A stretch of DNA of 12,669 nucleotides from Temnopleurus reevesii (Eukaryota; Echinodermata; Echinoidea; Temnopleuroida; Temnopleuridae). Within the stretch, counting starts at the first letter, position 1. Each line of letters opens with the position of its first letter. This document shows positions 1 through 7,226 of the stretch, one piece after another. The notes beneath the pieces were generated by a model. It was not told the DNA's origin, ran no database searches, and was given only the letters and a program-made list of their open reading frames with translations. The DNA lies in NCBI GenBank assembly GCA_036244855.1, contig BQKZ01001058.1:17161-29829 (forward strand). The letters run 5' to 3'. The position numbers and the translations under genes are program-made.

Positions 1-410
1 AGTCTTGGGTATTCGTAGGGAATATTGAGTACTTTGTGATGTGGTTGATTGTTGGGTCCGTGTCAATTTTCCAAAGGCCAGAGTTCTTGCCCGTGTAAGA
101 CTAGAGATTTGATGTCTAATTGGTGTTTCCCGTACGTAGGTCTGATTCTTAGTCCGTGGAATGAAAGAACTCGCCGGTCTGCATCGTCTGAGACCTTGAG
201 AAGAGGTGGGTGTCATTGTTGGAGTACTTGGTCGGGAGGTTGGTGAAGGTTGCTGTGAAGAAATAAAATTTGTTTTAGAAATCGAGGAAGAAAAGCGAGT
301 CGGTGGAATGGTTTGTGGACAAGATCTAAATCGGGATGTCATAATTGTAGCTGTAGTCATGGTAAACGTGTTTGGTAGAGCCGTAGGGGCTAGTGATCGA
401 GGAATCACAT
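1..410. other. No recognisable gene
   Basis: Short frames on the plus strand (49-246 and 206-412) show no domain, no amphipathic or membrane pattern and no homology I recognise. They overlap each other in different frames. The stretch is slightly richer in GC and in GT/GG-rich words than the rest of the window. From about 290 it contains scattered GAG-GAA-GAG words that grade into the minisatellite beginning at 411. I see nothing else in it. Confidence 0.5.
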
Positions 411-539
411 GAGGAGTCGGAGAAGCAGTCGGAGAAGGAGTTGGTCGTCGAGGAGACGGAGAGGCAGTCGGAGAAAGAGTCGGAGAAAGAGTTGGTGGTC
501 GAGGAGTCGGAGAAGCAGTCGGAGAAGGAGTCGTTGGTT
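411..539 (+). repeat. GA-rich minisatellite with three units of 39, 51 and 39 bp
   Basis: Three consecutive units start with GAGGAGNCGGAGANGCAGTC at 411, 450 and 501. The middle unit carries one extra 12-bp subrepeat (CGGAGAAAGAGT). All unit lengths are multiples of three, so one plus-strand frame reads an acidic/basic repeat of the type EESEKQSEKELVV, and another frame reads Ser/Arg-rich protein. The frame is closed by stops upstream at 384 and downstream near 633, and no splice signal is obvious. It may be a fragment of a repetitive coiled-coil exon or just a purine-rich minisatellite. The repeat itself is directly visible; coding status is unproven. Confidence 0.8.
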
Positions 540-917
540 GTTTATATACCGTACCATGCGAAGCCGATTGCGTCGCGTATGCAATTTGATGTCCAGATTA
601 TCTCAAGGGAACGAGATAATAATTCGAGTGAATGAGATGATAAAAAAAACATGCGCCTTTCCATGTTCCCTCCGGGGTTCTGTATGTTTCTGAGGGAACC
701 CTGAATCCGCTGTGTAGATATTTCGATATCAAAGCTGAAGATTATATAGCCAAATTTACTCAAAACCGAATTCTAGGAGGAAACCCTCTATGAGAGTAAT
801 TTGGTTGACCTTTTTGACAGAAATTAATCAATGGTGGCTGTCTTCCACCCTGAATATCACAGTACCACTAACTACAAATGCAAAATCCTTATTACCGTTC
901 ACGATTCTGTAATAATT
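540..917. other. No recognisable gene; one perfect hairpin
   Basis: Nothing coding is convincing here. At 665-672 and 692-699 the words GTTCCCTC and GAGGGAAC form a perfect 8-bp stem with a 19-nt loop; the related word AAGGGAACGAG occurs at about 607. The region also holds an oligo-A run near 643. No transposon boundary can be drawn around the hairpin. Confidence 0.4.
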
Positions 918-968
918 GGATAATCCTAAAGAGCGAAGCTGGTATAGAAGGATTTGGTGATCAACCGA
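918..968 (-). pseudogene. Possible reverse transcriptase motif A scrap
   Basis: Within a minus-strand frame spanning 828-1073, 17 residues read SVDHQILLYQLRSLGLS. This resembles the block around catalytic motif A of non-LTR reverse transcriptases, typically (K)AFDxVDHxILLxxLxxxGI. The residues just before it (KNWH) do not fit AFD. However, the nucleotides gcattcggttgatcac could be read as the normal block with about five bases lost, which would break the frame. The sequence after the patch lacks the usual W-x-x-S-Y-L that follows in these enzymes. If real, it is a very short dead fragment of a LINE; chance similarity is possible. Confidence 0.3.
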
Positions 969-1051
969 ATGCCAATTCTTCCCTAGAAGAGCGCCATGGA
1001 TGCTGCAGTGTGCAGTAAGCCAGCCTTTTTTGTTGGGTAGCTTCCTTCCTG

Positions 1052-1640
1052 AACTCTCCAAATAATGAAACACGTCTTTTTGTATCAGGACTTACTCTGA
1101 CACAAGGCTATCAACTTTCCTCTTAATGTTCAGGTTCTCCTGAATCAATATTCTATGTTGTGAATGAAAAATATTGTGTTGCTGCTTCGCTTTCAGATAT
1201 AAAGTGTTGTGGTATGTCTATGACATCAGCTGCTCTTTTTCTTCGTTAACTCTCCAAGTTATGAAACCTGTCTTTTTGTATCGGGACTTGCACTGACACA
1301 AGACTATCAACTTTCCTCTTAATGTTCAGGTTCTCCTGAATCAATGTTCTATGTTGTGAATGACAAATATTGTGTTGCTGCTTCGCTTTCAGATATAAAG
1401 TGTTGTGGTATGTCTATGACATCAGCTGCTCTTTTTCTTTGTTAACTCTCCAAGTTATGAAACCTGTCTTTTTGTATCGGGACTTGCACTGACACAAGGC
1501 TATCAACTTTCCTATGAATGTTAAGGTTCAGCACCTGGATCGATATTATGTTGTGAATAAAAGTATCATGTTGCTGCTTCACTTATAGATATTTGGTTGA
1601 TATTTTATAGATTTGGTATGTCTATGACACCAGCTGCTCG
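1052..1640. repeat. Three-unit tandem repeat, period 196 bp
   Basis: Units begin with AACTCTCCAA at 1052, 1248 and 1444, giving a spacing of exactly 196 twice. Internal landmarks keep step: GGTATGTCTATGACA occurs at 1211, 1407 and 1615, with 12 extra bases inside unit 3. Units 1 and 2 contain the small hairpin TTCAGG-TTCT-CCTGAA; it is lost in unit 3. The first third of unit 2 matches unit 3 (TCGGGACTTGCACTGAC) and the rest matches unit 1, so the middle unit is a hybrid. No open frame runs through it. Confidence 0.9.
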
Positions 1641-1855
1641 CCTCCATTCATCATATTTATTGTCCCAGCCAGTTTAATGCACTATGCCAGTGATTAGCAA
1701 CAAAAAAGGCAAAACTAGGCGGAGTTTAAGGTGGTGATTGTAGTTTAATCAAGAGCAGTGGCTAAGACGGCGAACACTGTATGATATCAATAACAGCAAC
1801 AACAACATACGTGTATTGTTAACCATTAGAACGATGTCTGTCATAACACTTTCGC

Positions 1856-2142
1856 AACTCCATCTTCCTCCTTTAGCTTTAAGAATATAAAATAGAAACA
1901 ATTTTTTTTATTTACCAAGTTTCATGCTCAGTACGATTGCGTTGAATGTTGGGACCATCAGCAAGCTTCTTATAATCTATTCGGGGTGCACGTCCACTTG
2001 TCATCTCTTGTCGGGCTGATTCATCCATGTGTTTAGTCTAACTCCATCGTCCTCCTTAGTCTCAAGAATATAATAGAATTTTTTTCGGATGACCAAGTTT
2101 CATGTTCAGTACGATTACGTGGAATGTTGGGACCATTAGTAA
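1856..2142. repeat. Tandem repeat, unit about 184 bp: first copy and left half of second
   Basis: Copy 1 runs 1856-2039 and copy 2 starts at 2040 with the same words: AACTCCATCNTCCTCC, AGAATATAA, ACCAAGTTTCATGNTCAGTA, and GAATGTTGGGACCAT. Copy 2 is broken at 2142 by a 753-bp insertion and resumes at 2900 with the words that follow in copy 1 (AAGCTTC, CGTCCACTT, CATCTCTTGT, TTAGTC). The word ACCAAGTTNCATG also occurs alone at about 4130, suggesting a dispersed family. No coding potential is seen. Positions 1641-1855, between this and the previous array, show nothing recognisable. Confidence 0.8.
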
Positions 2143-2490
2143 TGTAATGTAACGGTTTGTTACTTAAAGACACAAATAATGGAGCATGTATTAACACAAT
2201 GCTTCATATAGTTATACACTTGTCTTTATTGGGTGGCGTTCCAATTAATAATTTACTCACAACAGATCAGTTGTAAAAGTTCAGCACTCGATATAGTCAA
2301 GTGGGAAACAACTTTCAGAAAATGAGAGAAGTCCCGATCAGGCAAGTCCAGAGCAAGTCAATATGTCTTGACTCTATGCCATGAGAGGGGTGATCTGAAG
2401 TGGGGTCTGGAATCAGCCCCAAAATTTTGGCGTGTCAGCCAACTTGCAATATTAGAAAAGGGTGACCAGTTTTAGGGTAGTGGCAGTGTG

Positions 2491-2572
2491 ACCAATCAGA
2501 AGGCGCTAAAGTTGCTGGAAAGTGAAACTGGATGGGGTCGGTACTTAAAGAGTGTTTCTCTTGACCAATCAG
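2491..2572 (+). promoter_or_regulatory. Paired CCAAT boxes inside the LTR-like insertion
   Basis: ACCAATCAGAAGG at 2491 and ACCAATCAGAAAG at 2564 are the same 11-base word 73 bp apart, each followed within a few dozen bases by AAAGTTGCTG. ACCAATCAG matches the NF-Y type CCAAT box in plus orientation. No TATA box or start site can be placed with confidence. Promoter activity is inference from the motif and from the LTR context. Confidence 0.35.
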
Positions 2573-2753
2573 AAAGAAGGTACATTTTTGTCCAAAAGGG
2601 GGAAAGTTGCTGAGGAGGAATATTTGTGAAATAAGAACTGCATTATATCTATGACACGTAATAGGCTCAGATGTCTAGGTTTAATGGACAGGGTCTGGGT
2701 TCACCAGACATCCCGAGGTTACATCAACCCAGAAATTCATGTATGTGGCTGGA

Positions 2754-2773
2754 CAATGTCATGAATGACATTG
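2754..2773. repeat. 20-bp near-perfect palindrome
   Basis: CAATGTCAT and ATGACATTG are perfect 9-bp arms separated by GA. The palindrome lies inside the LTR-like insertion and is flanked by two copies of ATTCATGT (about 2735 and 2791). It could be a protein-binding dyad or simply part of the element's sequence. Confidence 0.5.
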
Positions 2774-2899
2774 AGCAGTAATATGTTGGAATTCATGTGT
2801 TTTTAACTCAGAATTGTAAAGGTCAAAGAGTAAAAAGGGAGGAGTGTTGGGGTGCAGAAAAGGGGAATATCAAAATGTCTAAAATACACATTACAGTAA

Positions 2900-3010
2900 G
2901 CTTCGTATAAACTATTTGTGGTGCTCGTCCACTTCTTCTCATCTCTTGTGGGGCCGATTTAGCCATATGGTTAGTCCTGGAGAAAGAAAATAGAATTTGA
3001 ATTATCTAAC
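2900..3010. repeat. Right half of interrupted tandem repeat copy 2, plus decayed start of copy 3
   Basis: From the target duplication onward the words AAGCTTC, TATAA, GGTGC-CGTCCACTT, CATCTCTTGT and TTAGTC match 1963-2039 in order. After TTAGTC at about 2976, a shortened version of the unit start follows (AGAAAATAGAATTT), then similarity fades. It is the other side of the repeat copy split by the 2143-2895 insertion. Confidence 0.65.
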
Positions 3011-3590
3011 CATTGAGATGGGTTCCTTTGATGTCTTTACTGCATGATCCTCTGTGCTACACTATCCTTTGTGCGAATAACATGATCATTCACTGCCGTC
3101 CTTTAAATGCAATGATGCCCTTCAATTTTATAAACCAAGGAGATACAGCTGGTTGGTTTTATGTCGTCGTTCCTCCTTTTAGCAGTCTGCCTGTCATCTC
3201 CATCGGTCACATTGAGGAGCAATATACTCTCTCTGGATACAGCTCAGAAGTTCCATCTCAGCTTCATGTAGTTCAGAGACATTCAATGTTGCTCTGATGA
3301 CAGGACTTTTGACAGTTGCTAAATGTGAAAGCTTGACGTCCTTATCTAAAGACAACGCTGTTGTCTCAAACATAGGGCATAGGGCATTGGCACGGTTCCA
3401 ACTTGAAAGATGCGCTAGACGACTTGCATCAAAGATGTCACCAAGTGTTGCTTGTGGAGACAGGGTTGTCGATTTCTCTGAAGAATTCCTTCTTTACGTT
3501 CCCAAACCAATTCTCCACCATTGCATTGGACACTCTTCTTGGAATTGCTCTGACGCTTTTTCTTGATGGCTGATCACTGATCTAATCTTT
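3010..3590 (-). pseudogene. Decayed protein-coding sequence, transposase-like C-terminus
   Basis: Read on the minus strand from about 3590, one frame gives ...AIPRRVSNAMVENWFGN, KKEFF. After a frame change near 3490, a 99-codon frame stays open from 3493 to a stop at 3194, with motifs such as TLGDIFDASRLAHLSSWNRA and SELHEAEMELLSCIQREY. After another one-base shift, a frame reads KRRNDDIKPTSCISLVYKIE and continues past two stops towards 3010. The SNAMVENWFGN-KKEFF block recurs in a separate frame at 4421-4471 (SNAIVENWFGN-KKEFF), which supports minus-strand coding and argues against the overlapping plus-strand frames (3013-3297, 3297-3566). The N-A-x-V-E-N-W-F-x-x-x-K pattern resembles the block carrying the last acidic residue in some eukaryotic DDE transposases; that assignment is inference. 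Upstream it abuts the inverted-repeat element at 3595. Confidence 0.45.
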
Positions 3591-3594
3591 CTAT

Positions 3595-3770
3595 GGGGGT
3601 GTTGTTCAAAATCAACTGCAAATCAACTGCAACTTTCCAAACTGTAATGCGCATTTTCATTTGCGCACGGCATGCGCATTTAACAAGACGCGCATGAAAC
3701 GATGATTCTGATTGGCGTATTGCGATCAGCTGCAACTTGCGATCAATTGCAAGTTTTGAGCAACACCCCC
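3595..3770. mobile_element. MITE-like 176-bp inverted-repeat element
   Basis: The ends are GGGGGTGTTGTTCAAAA and, on the other strand, GGGGGTGTTGCTCAAAA, an imperfect terminal inverted repeat of about 17 bp. Subterminal TCAACTGCAA and TTGCAATTGATCGCAA words face each other inside. TA dinucleotides sit at 3592-3593 and 3772-3773, one base outside each G-run, compatible with a short TA-containing target duplication. A 102-residue minus-strand frame crosses the element, but it is a by-product of the repeat. No transposase is present, so it would be mobilised in trans. The superfamily is unresolved; Harbinger-like G-rich ends are a possibility. Confidence 0.65.
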
Positions 3771-3773
3771 TTA

Positions 3774-4351
3774 GTCTCATAGAAGTGTAAGACTGCATAT
3801 AGGTCACTAGTTTTACAGGGTAGGGCCGGCACACATCAAATAAGGAAAGTTGAGTCAGTCGAAAGTTCAAGTTCAATATCACAGTTTAACCCAGCACAAG
3901 GGTAATACCAATAGCTACATGTATCCAAAATAAGGTAAAGCAGTAGTATAGCAGTGGTATTAAAAACTCTGCACTACTTGTGTCAGCCACTAGGGGCCCG
4001 GAGCACTAAAATATAGGAGAGGTGGAGTCCAAGACTCACACTCAACCAAAAAGCCAAGAGTGAGGCTGGCTTTCTTCTTTTATCTTAGTATTAATATTAT
4101 GGGATGGAATGCTGTAATTATTATGGGATATACCAAGTTCCATGAACACATTATTTAGTACATGAATGTGACACATCAATGGTCATGTCTGTCACCACTT
4201 GGTGGTGCGCTTAACCAGCGGCCGAACATGCTAGGGCCAACTGACCTTTTCTTGAACCACAAATAAATAAACACTGATAAAGGTAGTCTTACAGAAGCAC
4301 TGCACTAGAAGGCATCTTCTCTTACTTCCTTTTGTTGCTCGCAGTCCTACT
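3774..4351. other. No recognisable gene
   Basis: This is intergenic or intronic-looking sequence with small internal similarities only: ATTATGGGAT occurs twice (about 4095 and 4117), and one word (ATACCAAGTTCCATG) is related to the tandem repeat at 1856. A GC-rich patch near 4200-4235 has no CpG cluster. I see no RNA gene, no long frame and no element boundary. Confidence 0.4.
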
Positions 4352-4561
4352 TCACCCTTTGACATTGAGGAAGGTTTTACTTATGACTTGGTCTTGTCTA
4401 ATTCTCTGATGATTTCTACCAAAGAATTCCTTTTTTAGGTTCCCAAACCAATTTTCCACAATTGCATTGGACACATTTTTAGATATAGCATTGACACCTC
4501 TTGCATATATTTCTACAACTCCAAGAAGAAATGTACTCCATAGGGGAAATATGTGCACCAA
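4352..4561 (-). pseudogene. Second fragment of the VENWFG protein family
   Basis: This is a 69-residue minus-strand frame. A hydrophobic stretch with PLWS at residues 6-9 (FPLWSTFLLGVVEIY) is followed by SNAIVENWFGN at residues 31-41 and KKEFF at 43-47, then a basic tail (RNHQRIRQDQ). The SNA-VENWFGN-KKEFF block matches the decayed gene at 3010-3590 in protein and in roughly 70 bases of DNA, but the flanks differ. The two are therefore diverged relatives or separate insertions, not a recent local duplication. No splice acceptor is evident just upstream, and the stop follows soon after. A PLWS block upstream of an N-x-x-VE-N-W-F block suggests a transposase-type catalytic C-terminus; this is inference. 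The true protein must be longer than what remains here. Confidence 0.45.
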
Positions 4562-4600
4562 TTAATATATCAGCATGCATATCTGTCAAATGGTGTAATA

Positions 4601-5264
4601 GTCATTTGTACTCTGCTTACGTTTTCACCATAAATTGCTTGAATTTTACTGTATAATGTTCTTGGTTTTTAGAAAACATGTAGATTGTACCTGAATATCT
4701 CTACTACATGAATAAGATCATCTGTTTTGGTAAAACTAGACGTTGGCGTTAACTAGACCTTGGCACGTACTTGAGAAGACTCCCGTCCCAAGAACAAACT
4801 CACGTTAATGAGTTTAACACGAACATAAATGGTACATGACTGGAAACCCTCTGCACCAACAAGCAGAGTTACAGATATTCACAGAAGAAGTAAGATAAAT
4901 TCATGGTTTCCATGTCGGAGCCTCCTTTGGCGTCCATCCTCACACAAGCGAAGTGTAATGTCAAGTGCATTCGTTTTGGGCATTCTCGTAAACAGAACAT
5001 AAAGAAAGGAATGCCCGTCGTGGCGTTTAATGGGCAATAACAAAAGAAACAGGAGCGTTCGGCTAGAACATGCAAAGTTTTACCTCGATCATTTAAAAAG
5101 GTTTGAGTGGAAGAAAATAATGCATTTTCTACAATTTTACAATCATGACAAATTAAACATAAATTAAATTTACTAAATGACAATTTTTTGTAATCCACTC
5201 GTGACAATCATCCTTCAATCATCTTCTGTAATCGCAATGATGCTCTTGAATTCTAGAAACCACG
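4601..5264. repeat. Segmental duplication, copy 1 (664 bp)
   Basis: It starts GTCATTTGTACTCTGC and ends ...GAAACCAC. It is about 96% identical by eye (some 25 differences) to 5347-6009. Minus-strand frames lie inside, including one of 112 residues (4869-5207). The equivalent frame in copy 2 is shorter, and most differences between the copies change the amino acid, so there is no sign of purifying selection. A minus-strand ATG in good Kozak context (GAGGATGG, near 4940) opens a 22-residue stretch kept in both copies. This could be a first exon, but nothing confirms it. Confidence 0.9.
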
Positions 5265-5346
5265 GGCATTGTTCCCTGAATGTTAGTTCTGTGAATGTTA
5301 ACCCTAACTAGGCCGGACTATTTTGGGAGTTCTTATAGCCGGGGGN
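5265..5346. other. Spacer between duplicated segments, ending in an undetermined base
   Basis: An 81-bp unique spacer (including TTAACCCTAACTAGGCCGG) is followed by a single N at 5346, immediately before copy 2 starts. A lone N at a duplication edge is typical of a scaffold join or an unresolved consensus position, so the local order should not be taken as certain. Confidence 0.8.
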
Positions 5347-6009
5347 GTCATTTGTACTCTGCTTACGTTTTCACCATAAAATGCTTGAATTTTACCGTAC
5401 AATGTTCTTGGTTTTTAGAAAACATGTAGATTGTACCTGAATATCTCTACTACATGAATAAGATCATCTGTTTTGGTAACACTAGACGTTGGCGTTAACT
5501 AGACCTTGGCACGTTCTTGAGAAGACTCCCGTCCCAAGAACAAACTCACATTAGTGAGTTTAACACGAACATAAATGGTACATGACTGGAAACCCTCTGC
5601 ACCAACAAGCAGAGTTACAGAGATTCACAGAAGAAGGAAGATAAATTCATGGTTTCCATGTCGGAGCCTCCTTTGGCGTCCATCCTCACACAAGCGAAGT
5701 GTAACGTCAAGTGCATTCGTTTTGGGCGTTCTCGTAAACAGAACTTAAAGAAAGGAATGCCCGTTGTGACGTTTAATGGGCCATAACAAAAGAAACGGGA
5801 GCATCCGGCTAGAACATGCAAATTTTTACCTCGATCATTTAAAAAGGTTTGAGTGGAAGAAAATTATGCATTTTCTACAATTTTACAATCATGACAAATT
5901 AAACATAAATTAAATTTACTAAATGACAATTTTTCCAATCCACTCGTGACAATCATCCTTTAATCATCTTCTGTAATTGCAATGATGCTCTTGAATTTTA
6001 GAAACCACA
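5347..6009. repeat. Segmental duplication, copy 2 (663 bp)
   Basis: This is a direct copy of 4601-5264, offset by 746 bp at the start and 745 bp at the end. Differences are mostly single substitutions plus one small length change near 5935. The minus-strand frame here (5615-5821, 68 residues) lacks the N-terminal part seen in copy 1. The divergence of about 4% would also fit two alleles of a highly polymorphic animal placed in tandem by the assembler. Confidence 0.9.
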
Positions 6010-6048
6010 GGGTGTGTGCGTGCATAGAGCACGAACAGGTACATGCAT

Positions 6049-6067
6049 TGTGTGACTACATCACACA
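6049..6067. repeat. Short hairpin in a TG-rich stretch
   Basis: TGTGTGA and TCACACA form a perfect 7-bp stem with loop CTACA, next to GGTGTGTGCGTGC at about 6010. This sits just after the second duplicated segment. No function is suggested. Confidence 0.4.
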
Positions 6068-6205
6068 CATACAGCATTTCTCTATCCTCAGTCACCATGA
6101 CCCAAAGTTGCCCATTTGCTAAAAATATAACTGTTTACTAATCTTCAGATATTCTTCAAATATTCATAACTTTCTTATCTATAGTCTGTTTTCGCTCAAA
6201 CTTTT

Positions 6206-6416
6206 TAGACTGTTTATCTGATTATTGCGATTCAATAATCGGAATATATTTACGGCATGGATACCTTCTATAAAGAAGTAATGTAATGGGTCTCCAGTAC
6301 GATTCGGTGCTTATGGTGCAGGCTTTATTTTTTCAGGTTTCTCATCATTTTCCCTTTCTGCTCCACTGACTAGCCAATTTTCCAAGGAATCTTCTGCAAG
6401 GCAGGCAAATGGATTT
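6206..6416. repeat. Direct repeat, left copy
   Basis: It starts TAGACTGTTTATCTG and ends GCAAGGCAGGCAAATGGATT, and is matched by 6736-6924. Near its left end it contains a hairpin, GATTATTG-CGATT-CAATAATC. It has 22 bases (about 6269-6290) absent from the right copy and a 4-bp difference (CTGA near 6368) that puts the minus-strand reading frames of the two copies out of step. Ends are not a clean TG...CA pair with a target duplication, so an LTR-type interpretation is not supported. Confidence 0.8.
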
Positions 6417-6422
6417 CTTTAC

Positions 6423-6600
6423 CACCAATTTTCTGCTCTAACATTCCTAGTTTCGTATCTAGCTTTGTGTCCAACATTTTCTCAAATGATAAGAGCAAAG
6501 GCAGTTGTTCTGAAGTCAAATCAGAACTGAGAGGAGCCCCAACCGCCGATGGCTGACGTCGTCTTTTTGCTCCCCCGGACGGTCCTGTATGCTTAGCCAT
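6423..6600 (-). CDS. Candidate first exon of an unrecognised gene
   Basis: An ATG at 6600-6598 (context GTGATGG) opens 59 codons plus one base. The product begins MAKHTGPSGGAKRRRQPS, containing a nuclear-localisation-like basic patch (KRRR, residues 12-15). It continues with a leucine-rich, probably helical segment (residues 28-58, including LLLSFEKMLDTKL and GMLEQKI) that could form a coiled coil. The frame runs into GGTG|GTAAAG, a good splice donor, with the cut after 6423. Beyond it, the frame enters the direct repeat and stops at 6370. The segment is unique, bracketed by the two direct repeats. Upstream lies a GC-box-like stretch. I do not recognise the family; it could be a host gene or the ORF1-type protein of a mobile element. 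Start choice: the upstream in-frame codon is TTG, so the ATG is preferred. Confidence 0.35.
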
Positions 6601-6669
6601 CACGTTCCGTACAATCAATCACAATGAGCTCAAAACCGCAAGATTTAAAAAGTCCATTCAAAAGCTGCG

Positions 6670-6712
6670 TGAAAGGGAGGGAGGGCGGAGCTACGTGTCG
6701 CCTGCTCACGAA
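6670..6712 (-). promoter_or_regulatory. GC-box-like upstream region
   Basis: On the minus strand this holds GCTCCGCCCTCCCTCCC, an Sp1-type GC box with a C-rich tract, about 80 bp before the ATG at 6600, in the only CpG-containing GC-rich patch nearby. Position and composition suit a TATA-less promoter for the 6423-6600 frame. Activity is inferred, not shown. Confidence 0.3.
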
Positions 6713-6735
6713 TCCATAACTGCTAATGACTGCTA

Positions 6736-6924
6736 TAGACTGTTTATCTCATTATTGCGCTTTCAATAATCGGAATATATTTAGGGCATGGATACCTTGG
6801 TCTCCAGTACGTTTCGGTGCTTATGGTGCAGGCTTTATTTTTTTTCAGATTTCTCATCATTTTCCCTTTCTGCTCCACTAGCCAGTTTTCCAAGGCATCT
6901 TCCGCAAGGCAGGCAAATGGATTC
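6736..6924. repeat. Direct repeat, right copy
   Basis: This matches 6206-6416 from TAGACTGTTTATCTC to GCAAATGGATTCTG, without the 22-base insertion. On the minus strand the shared block begins directly after CTGCAACTACAG, which looks like a splice acceptor. The minus frame (6744-7007) reads NPFACLAEDALENWLVEQKG here, and the left copy reads PFACLAEDSLENWLV, so a short protein-level similarity is kept at this end. The rest of that frame is not recognisable. Confidence 0.75.
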
Positions 6925-7064
6925 TGTAGTTGCAGAATAAAAAATCCAGCATCGGTGACAATGTTCCAACGCACGCTAGTTACACCAAGCAGAAATAAAG
7001 AGTCCAAACATGCCTTGTGCAGAGAGTGAACTTTTATTTGACAATAAGCACCTTGTGTGCAACG

Positions 7065-7165
7065 TAGTCAGGGTGTATGGGTACGTGTGTGTACAGTATG
7101 TGCGTGTACATATGCGTGAGCGTGTAGATTTGCATGAGCGTGTACATATACACATGAGCGTGGTT
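7065..7165. repeat. Degenerate GTGTAC/TGAGCGTG minisatellite
   Basis: TGAGCGTG occurs at 7117, 7135 and 7155 (18 and 20 bp apart), within a run of alternating GT, GC and TAC words from about 7065. The alternation of purines and pyrimidines makes it a candidate for Z-form DNA. Plus-strand frames through it are low complexity and not credible as protein. Confidence 0.6.
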
Positions 7166-7226
7166 TACAACTTTTTGCCAACCGGGTTTTTAACAACTTC
7201 CCTCAGCTTGTGATTGAAATTTCTTG

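Larger units (their letters stand above)
2143..2895. mobile_element. Probable solo LTR with 4-bp target-site duplication
   Basis: The 753-bp insertion starts TGTAATGT and ends ACATTACA, so it has the TG...CA ends of long terminal repeats inside an 8-bp perfect inverted repeat. It is flanked by GTAA on both sides (2139-2142 and 2896-2899). Its limits are fixed independently, because it interrupts the second copy of a tandem repeat whose intact first copy serves as the empty site. There is no long open frame. Two ACCAATCAG words (CCAAT boxes) lie at 2491 and 2564, as in LTR promoters. Ty3/gypsy-type and BEL-type elements commonly make 4-5 bp duplications, so an LTR left after recombination is the simplest reading. 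A non-autonomous DNA element with very short terminal repeats is the alternative. Orientation is not determined. Confidence 0.6.

Noticed and set aside
411..539. SR-rich splicing factor exon (Ser/Arg frame)
   Set aside because: The Ser/Arg reading comes from the purine-rich repeat; no RNA-binding domain nearby.
3013..3566. Two abutting plus-strand frames as a gene
   Set aside because: The opposite strand carries the frame that is shared with 4352-4561, so the plus frames are shadows.
3574..3882. 102-residue minus-strand frame
   Set aside because: It runs across the MITE and both flanks; no domain and composition follows the inverted repeats.
4869..5207. 112-residue minus-strand frame (and its 68-residue counterpart at 5615-5821) as a duplicated gene
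   Set aside because: Most differences between the copies change the residue and the frame is shorter in one copy; no domain. Treated as a by-product of the segmental duplication.
5296..5312. TTAACCCTAAC as interstitial telomere repeat
   Set aside because: Under two repeat units; too short to mean anything.
6206..6924. Terminal-repeat retrotransposon in miniature
   Set aside because: No TG...CA ends with matching target duplication, and no primer-binding or polypurine sites could be placed.
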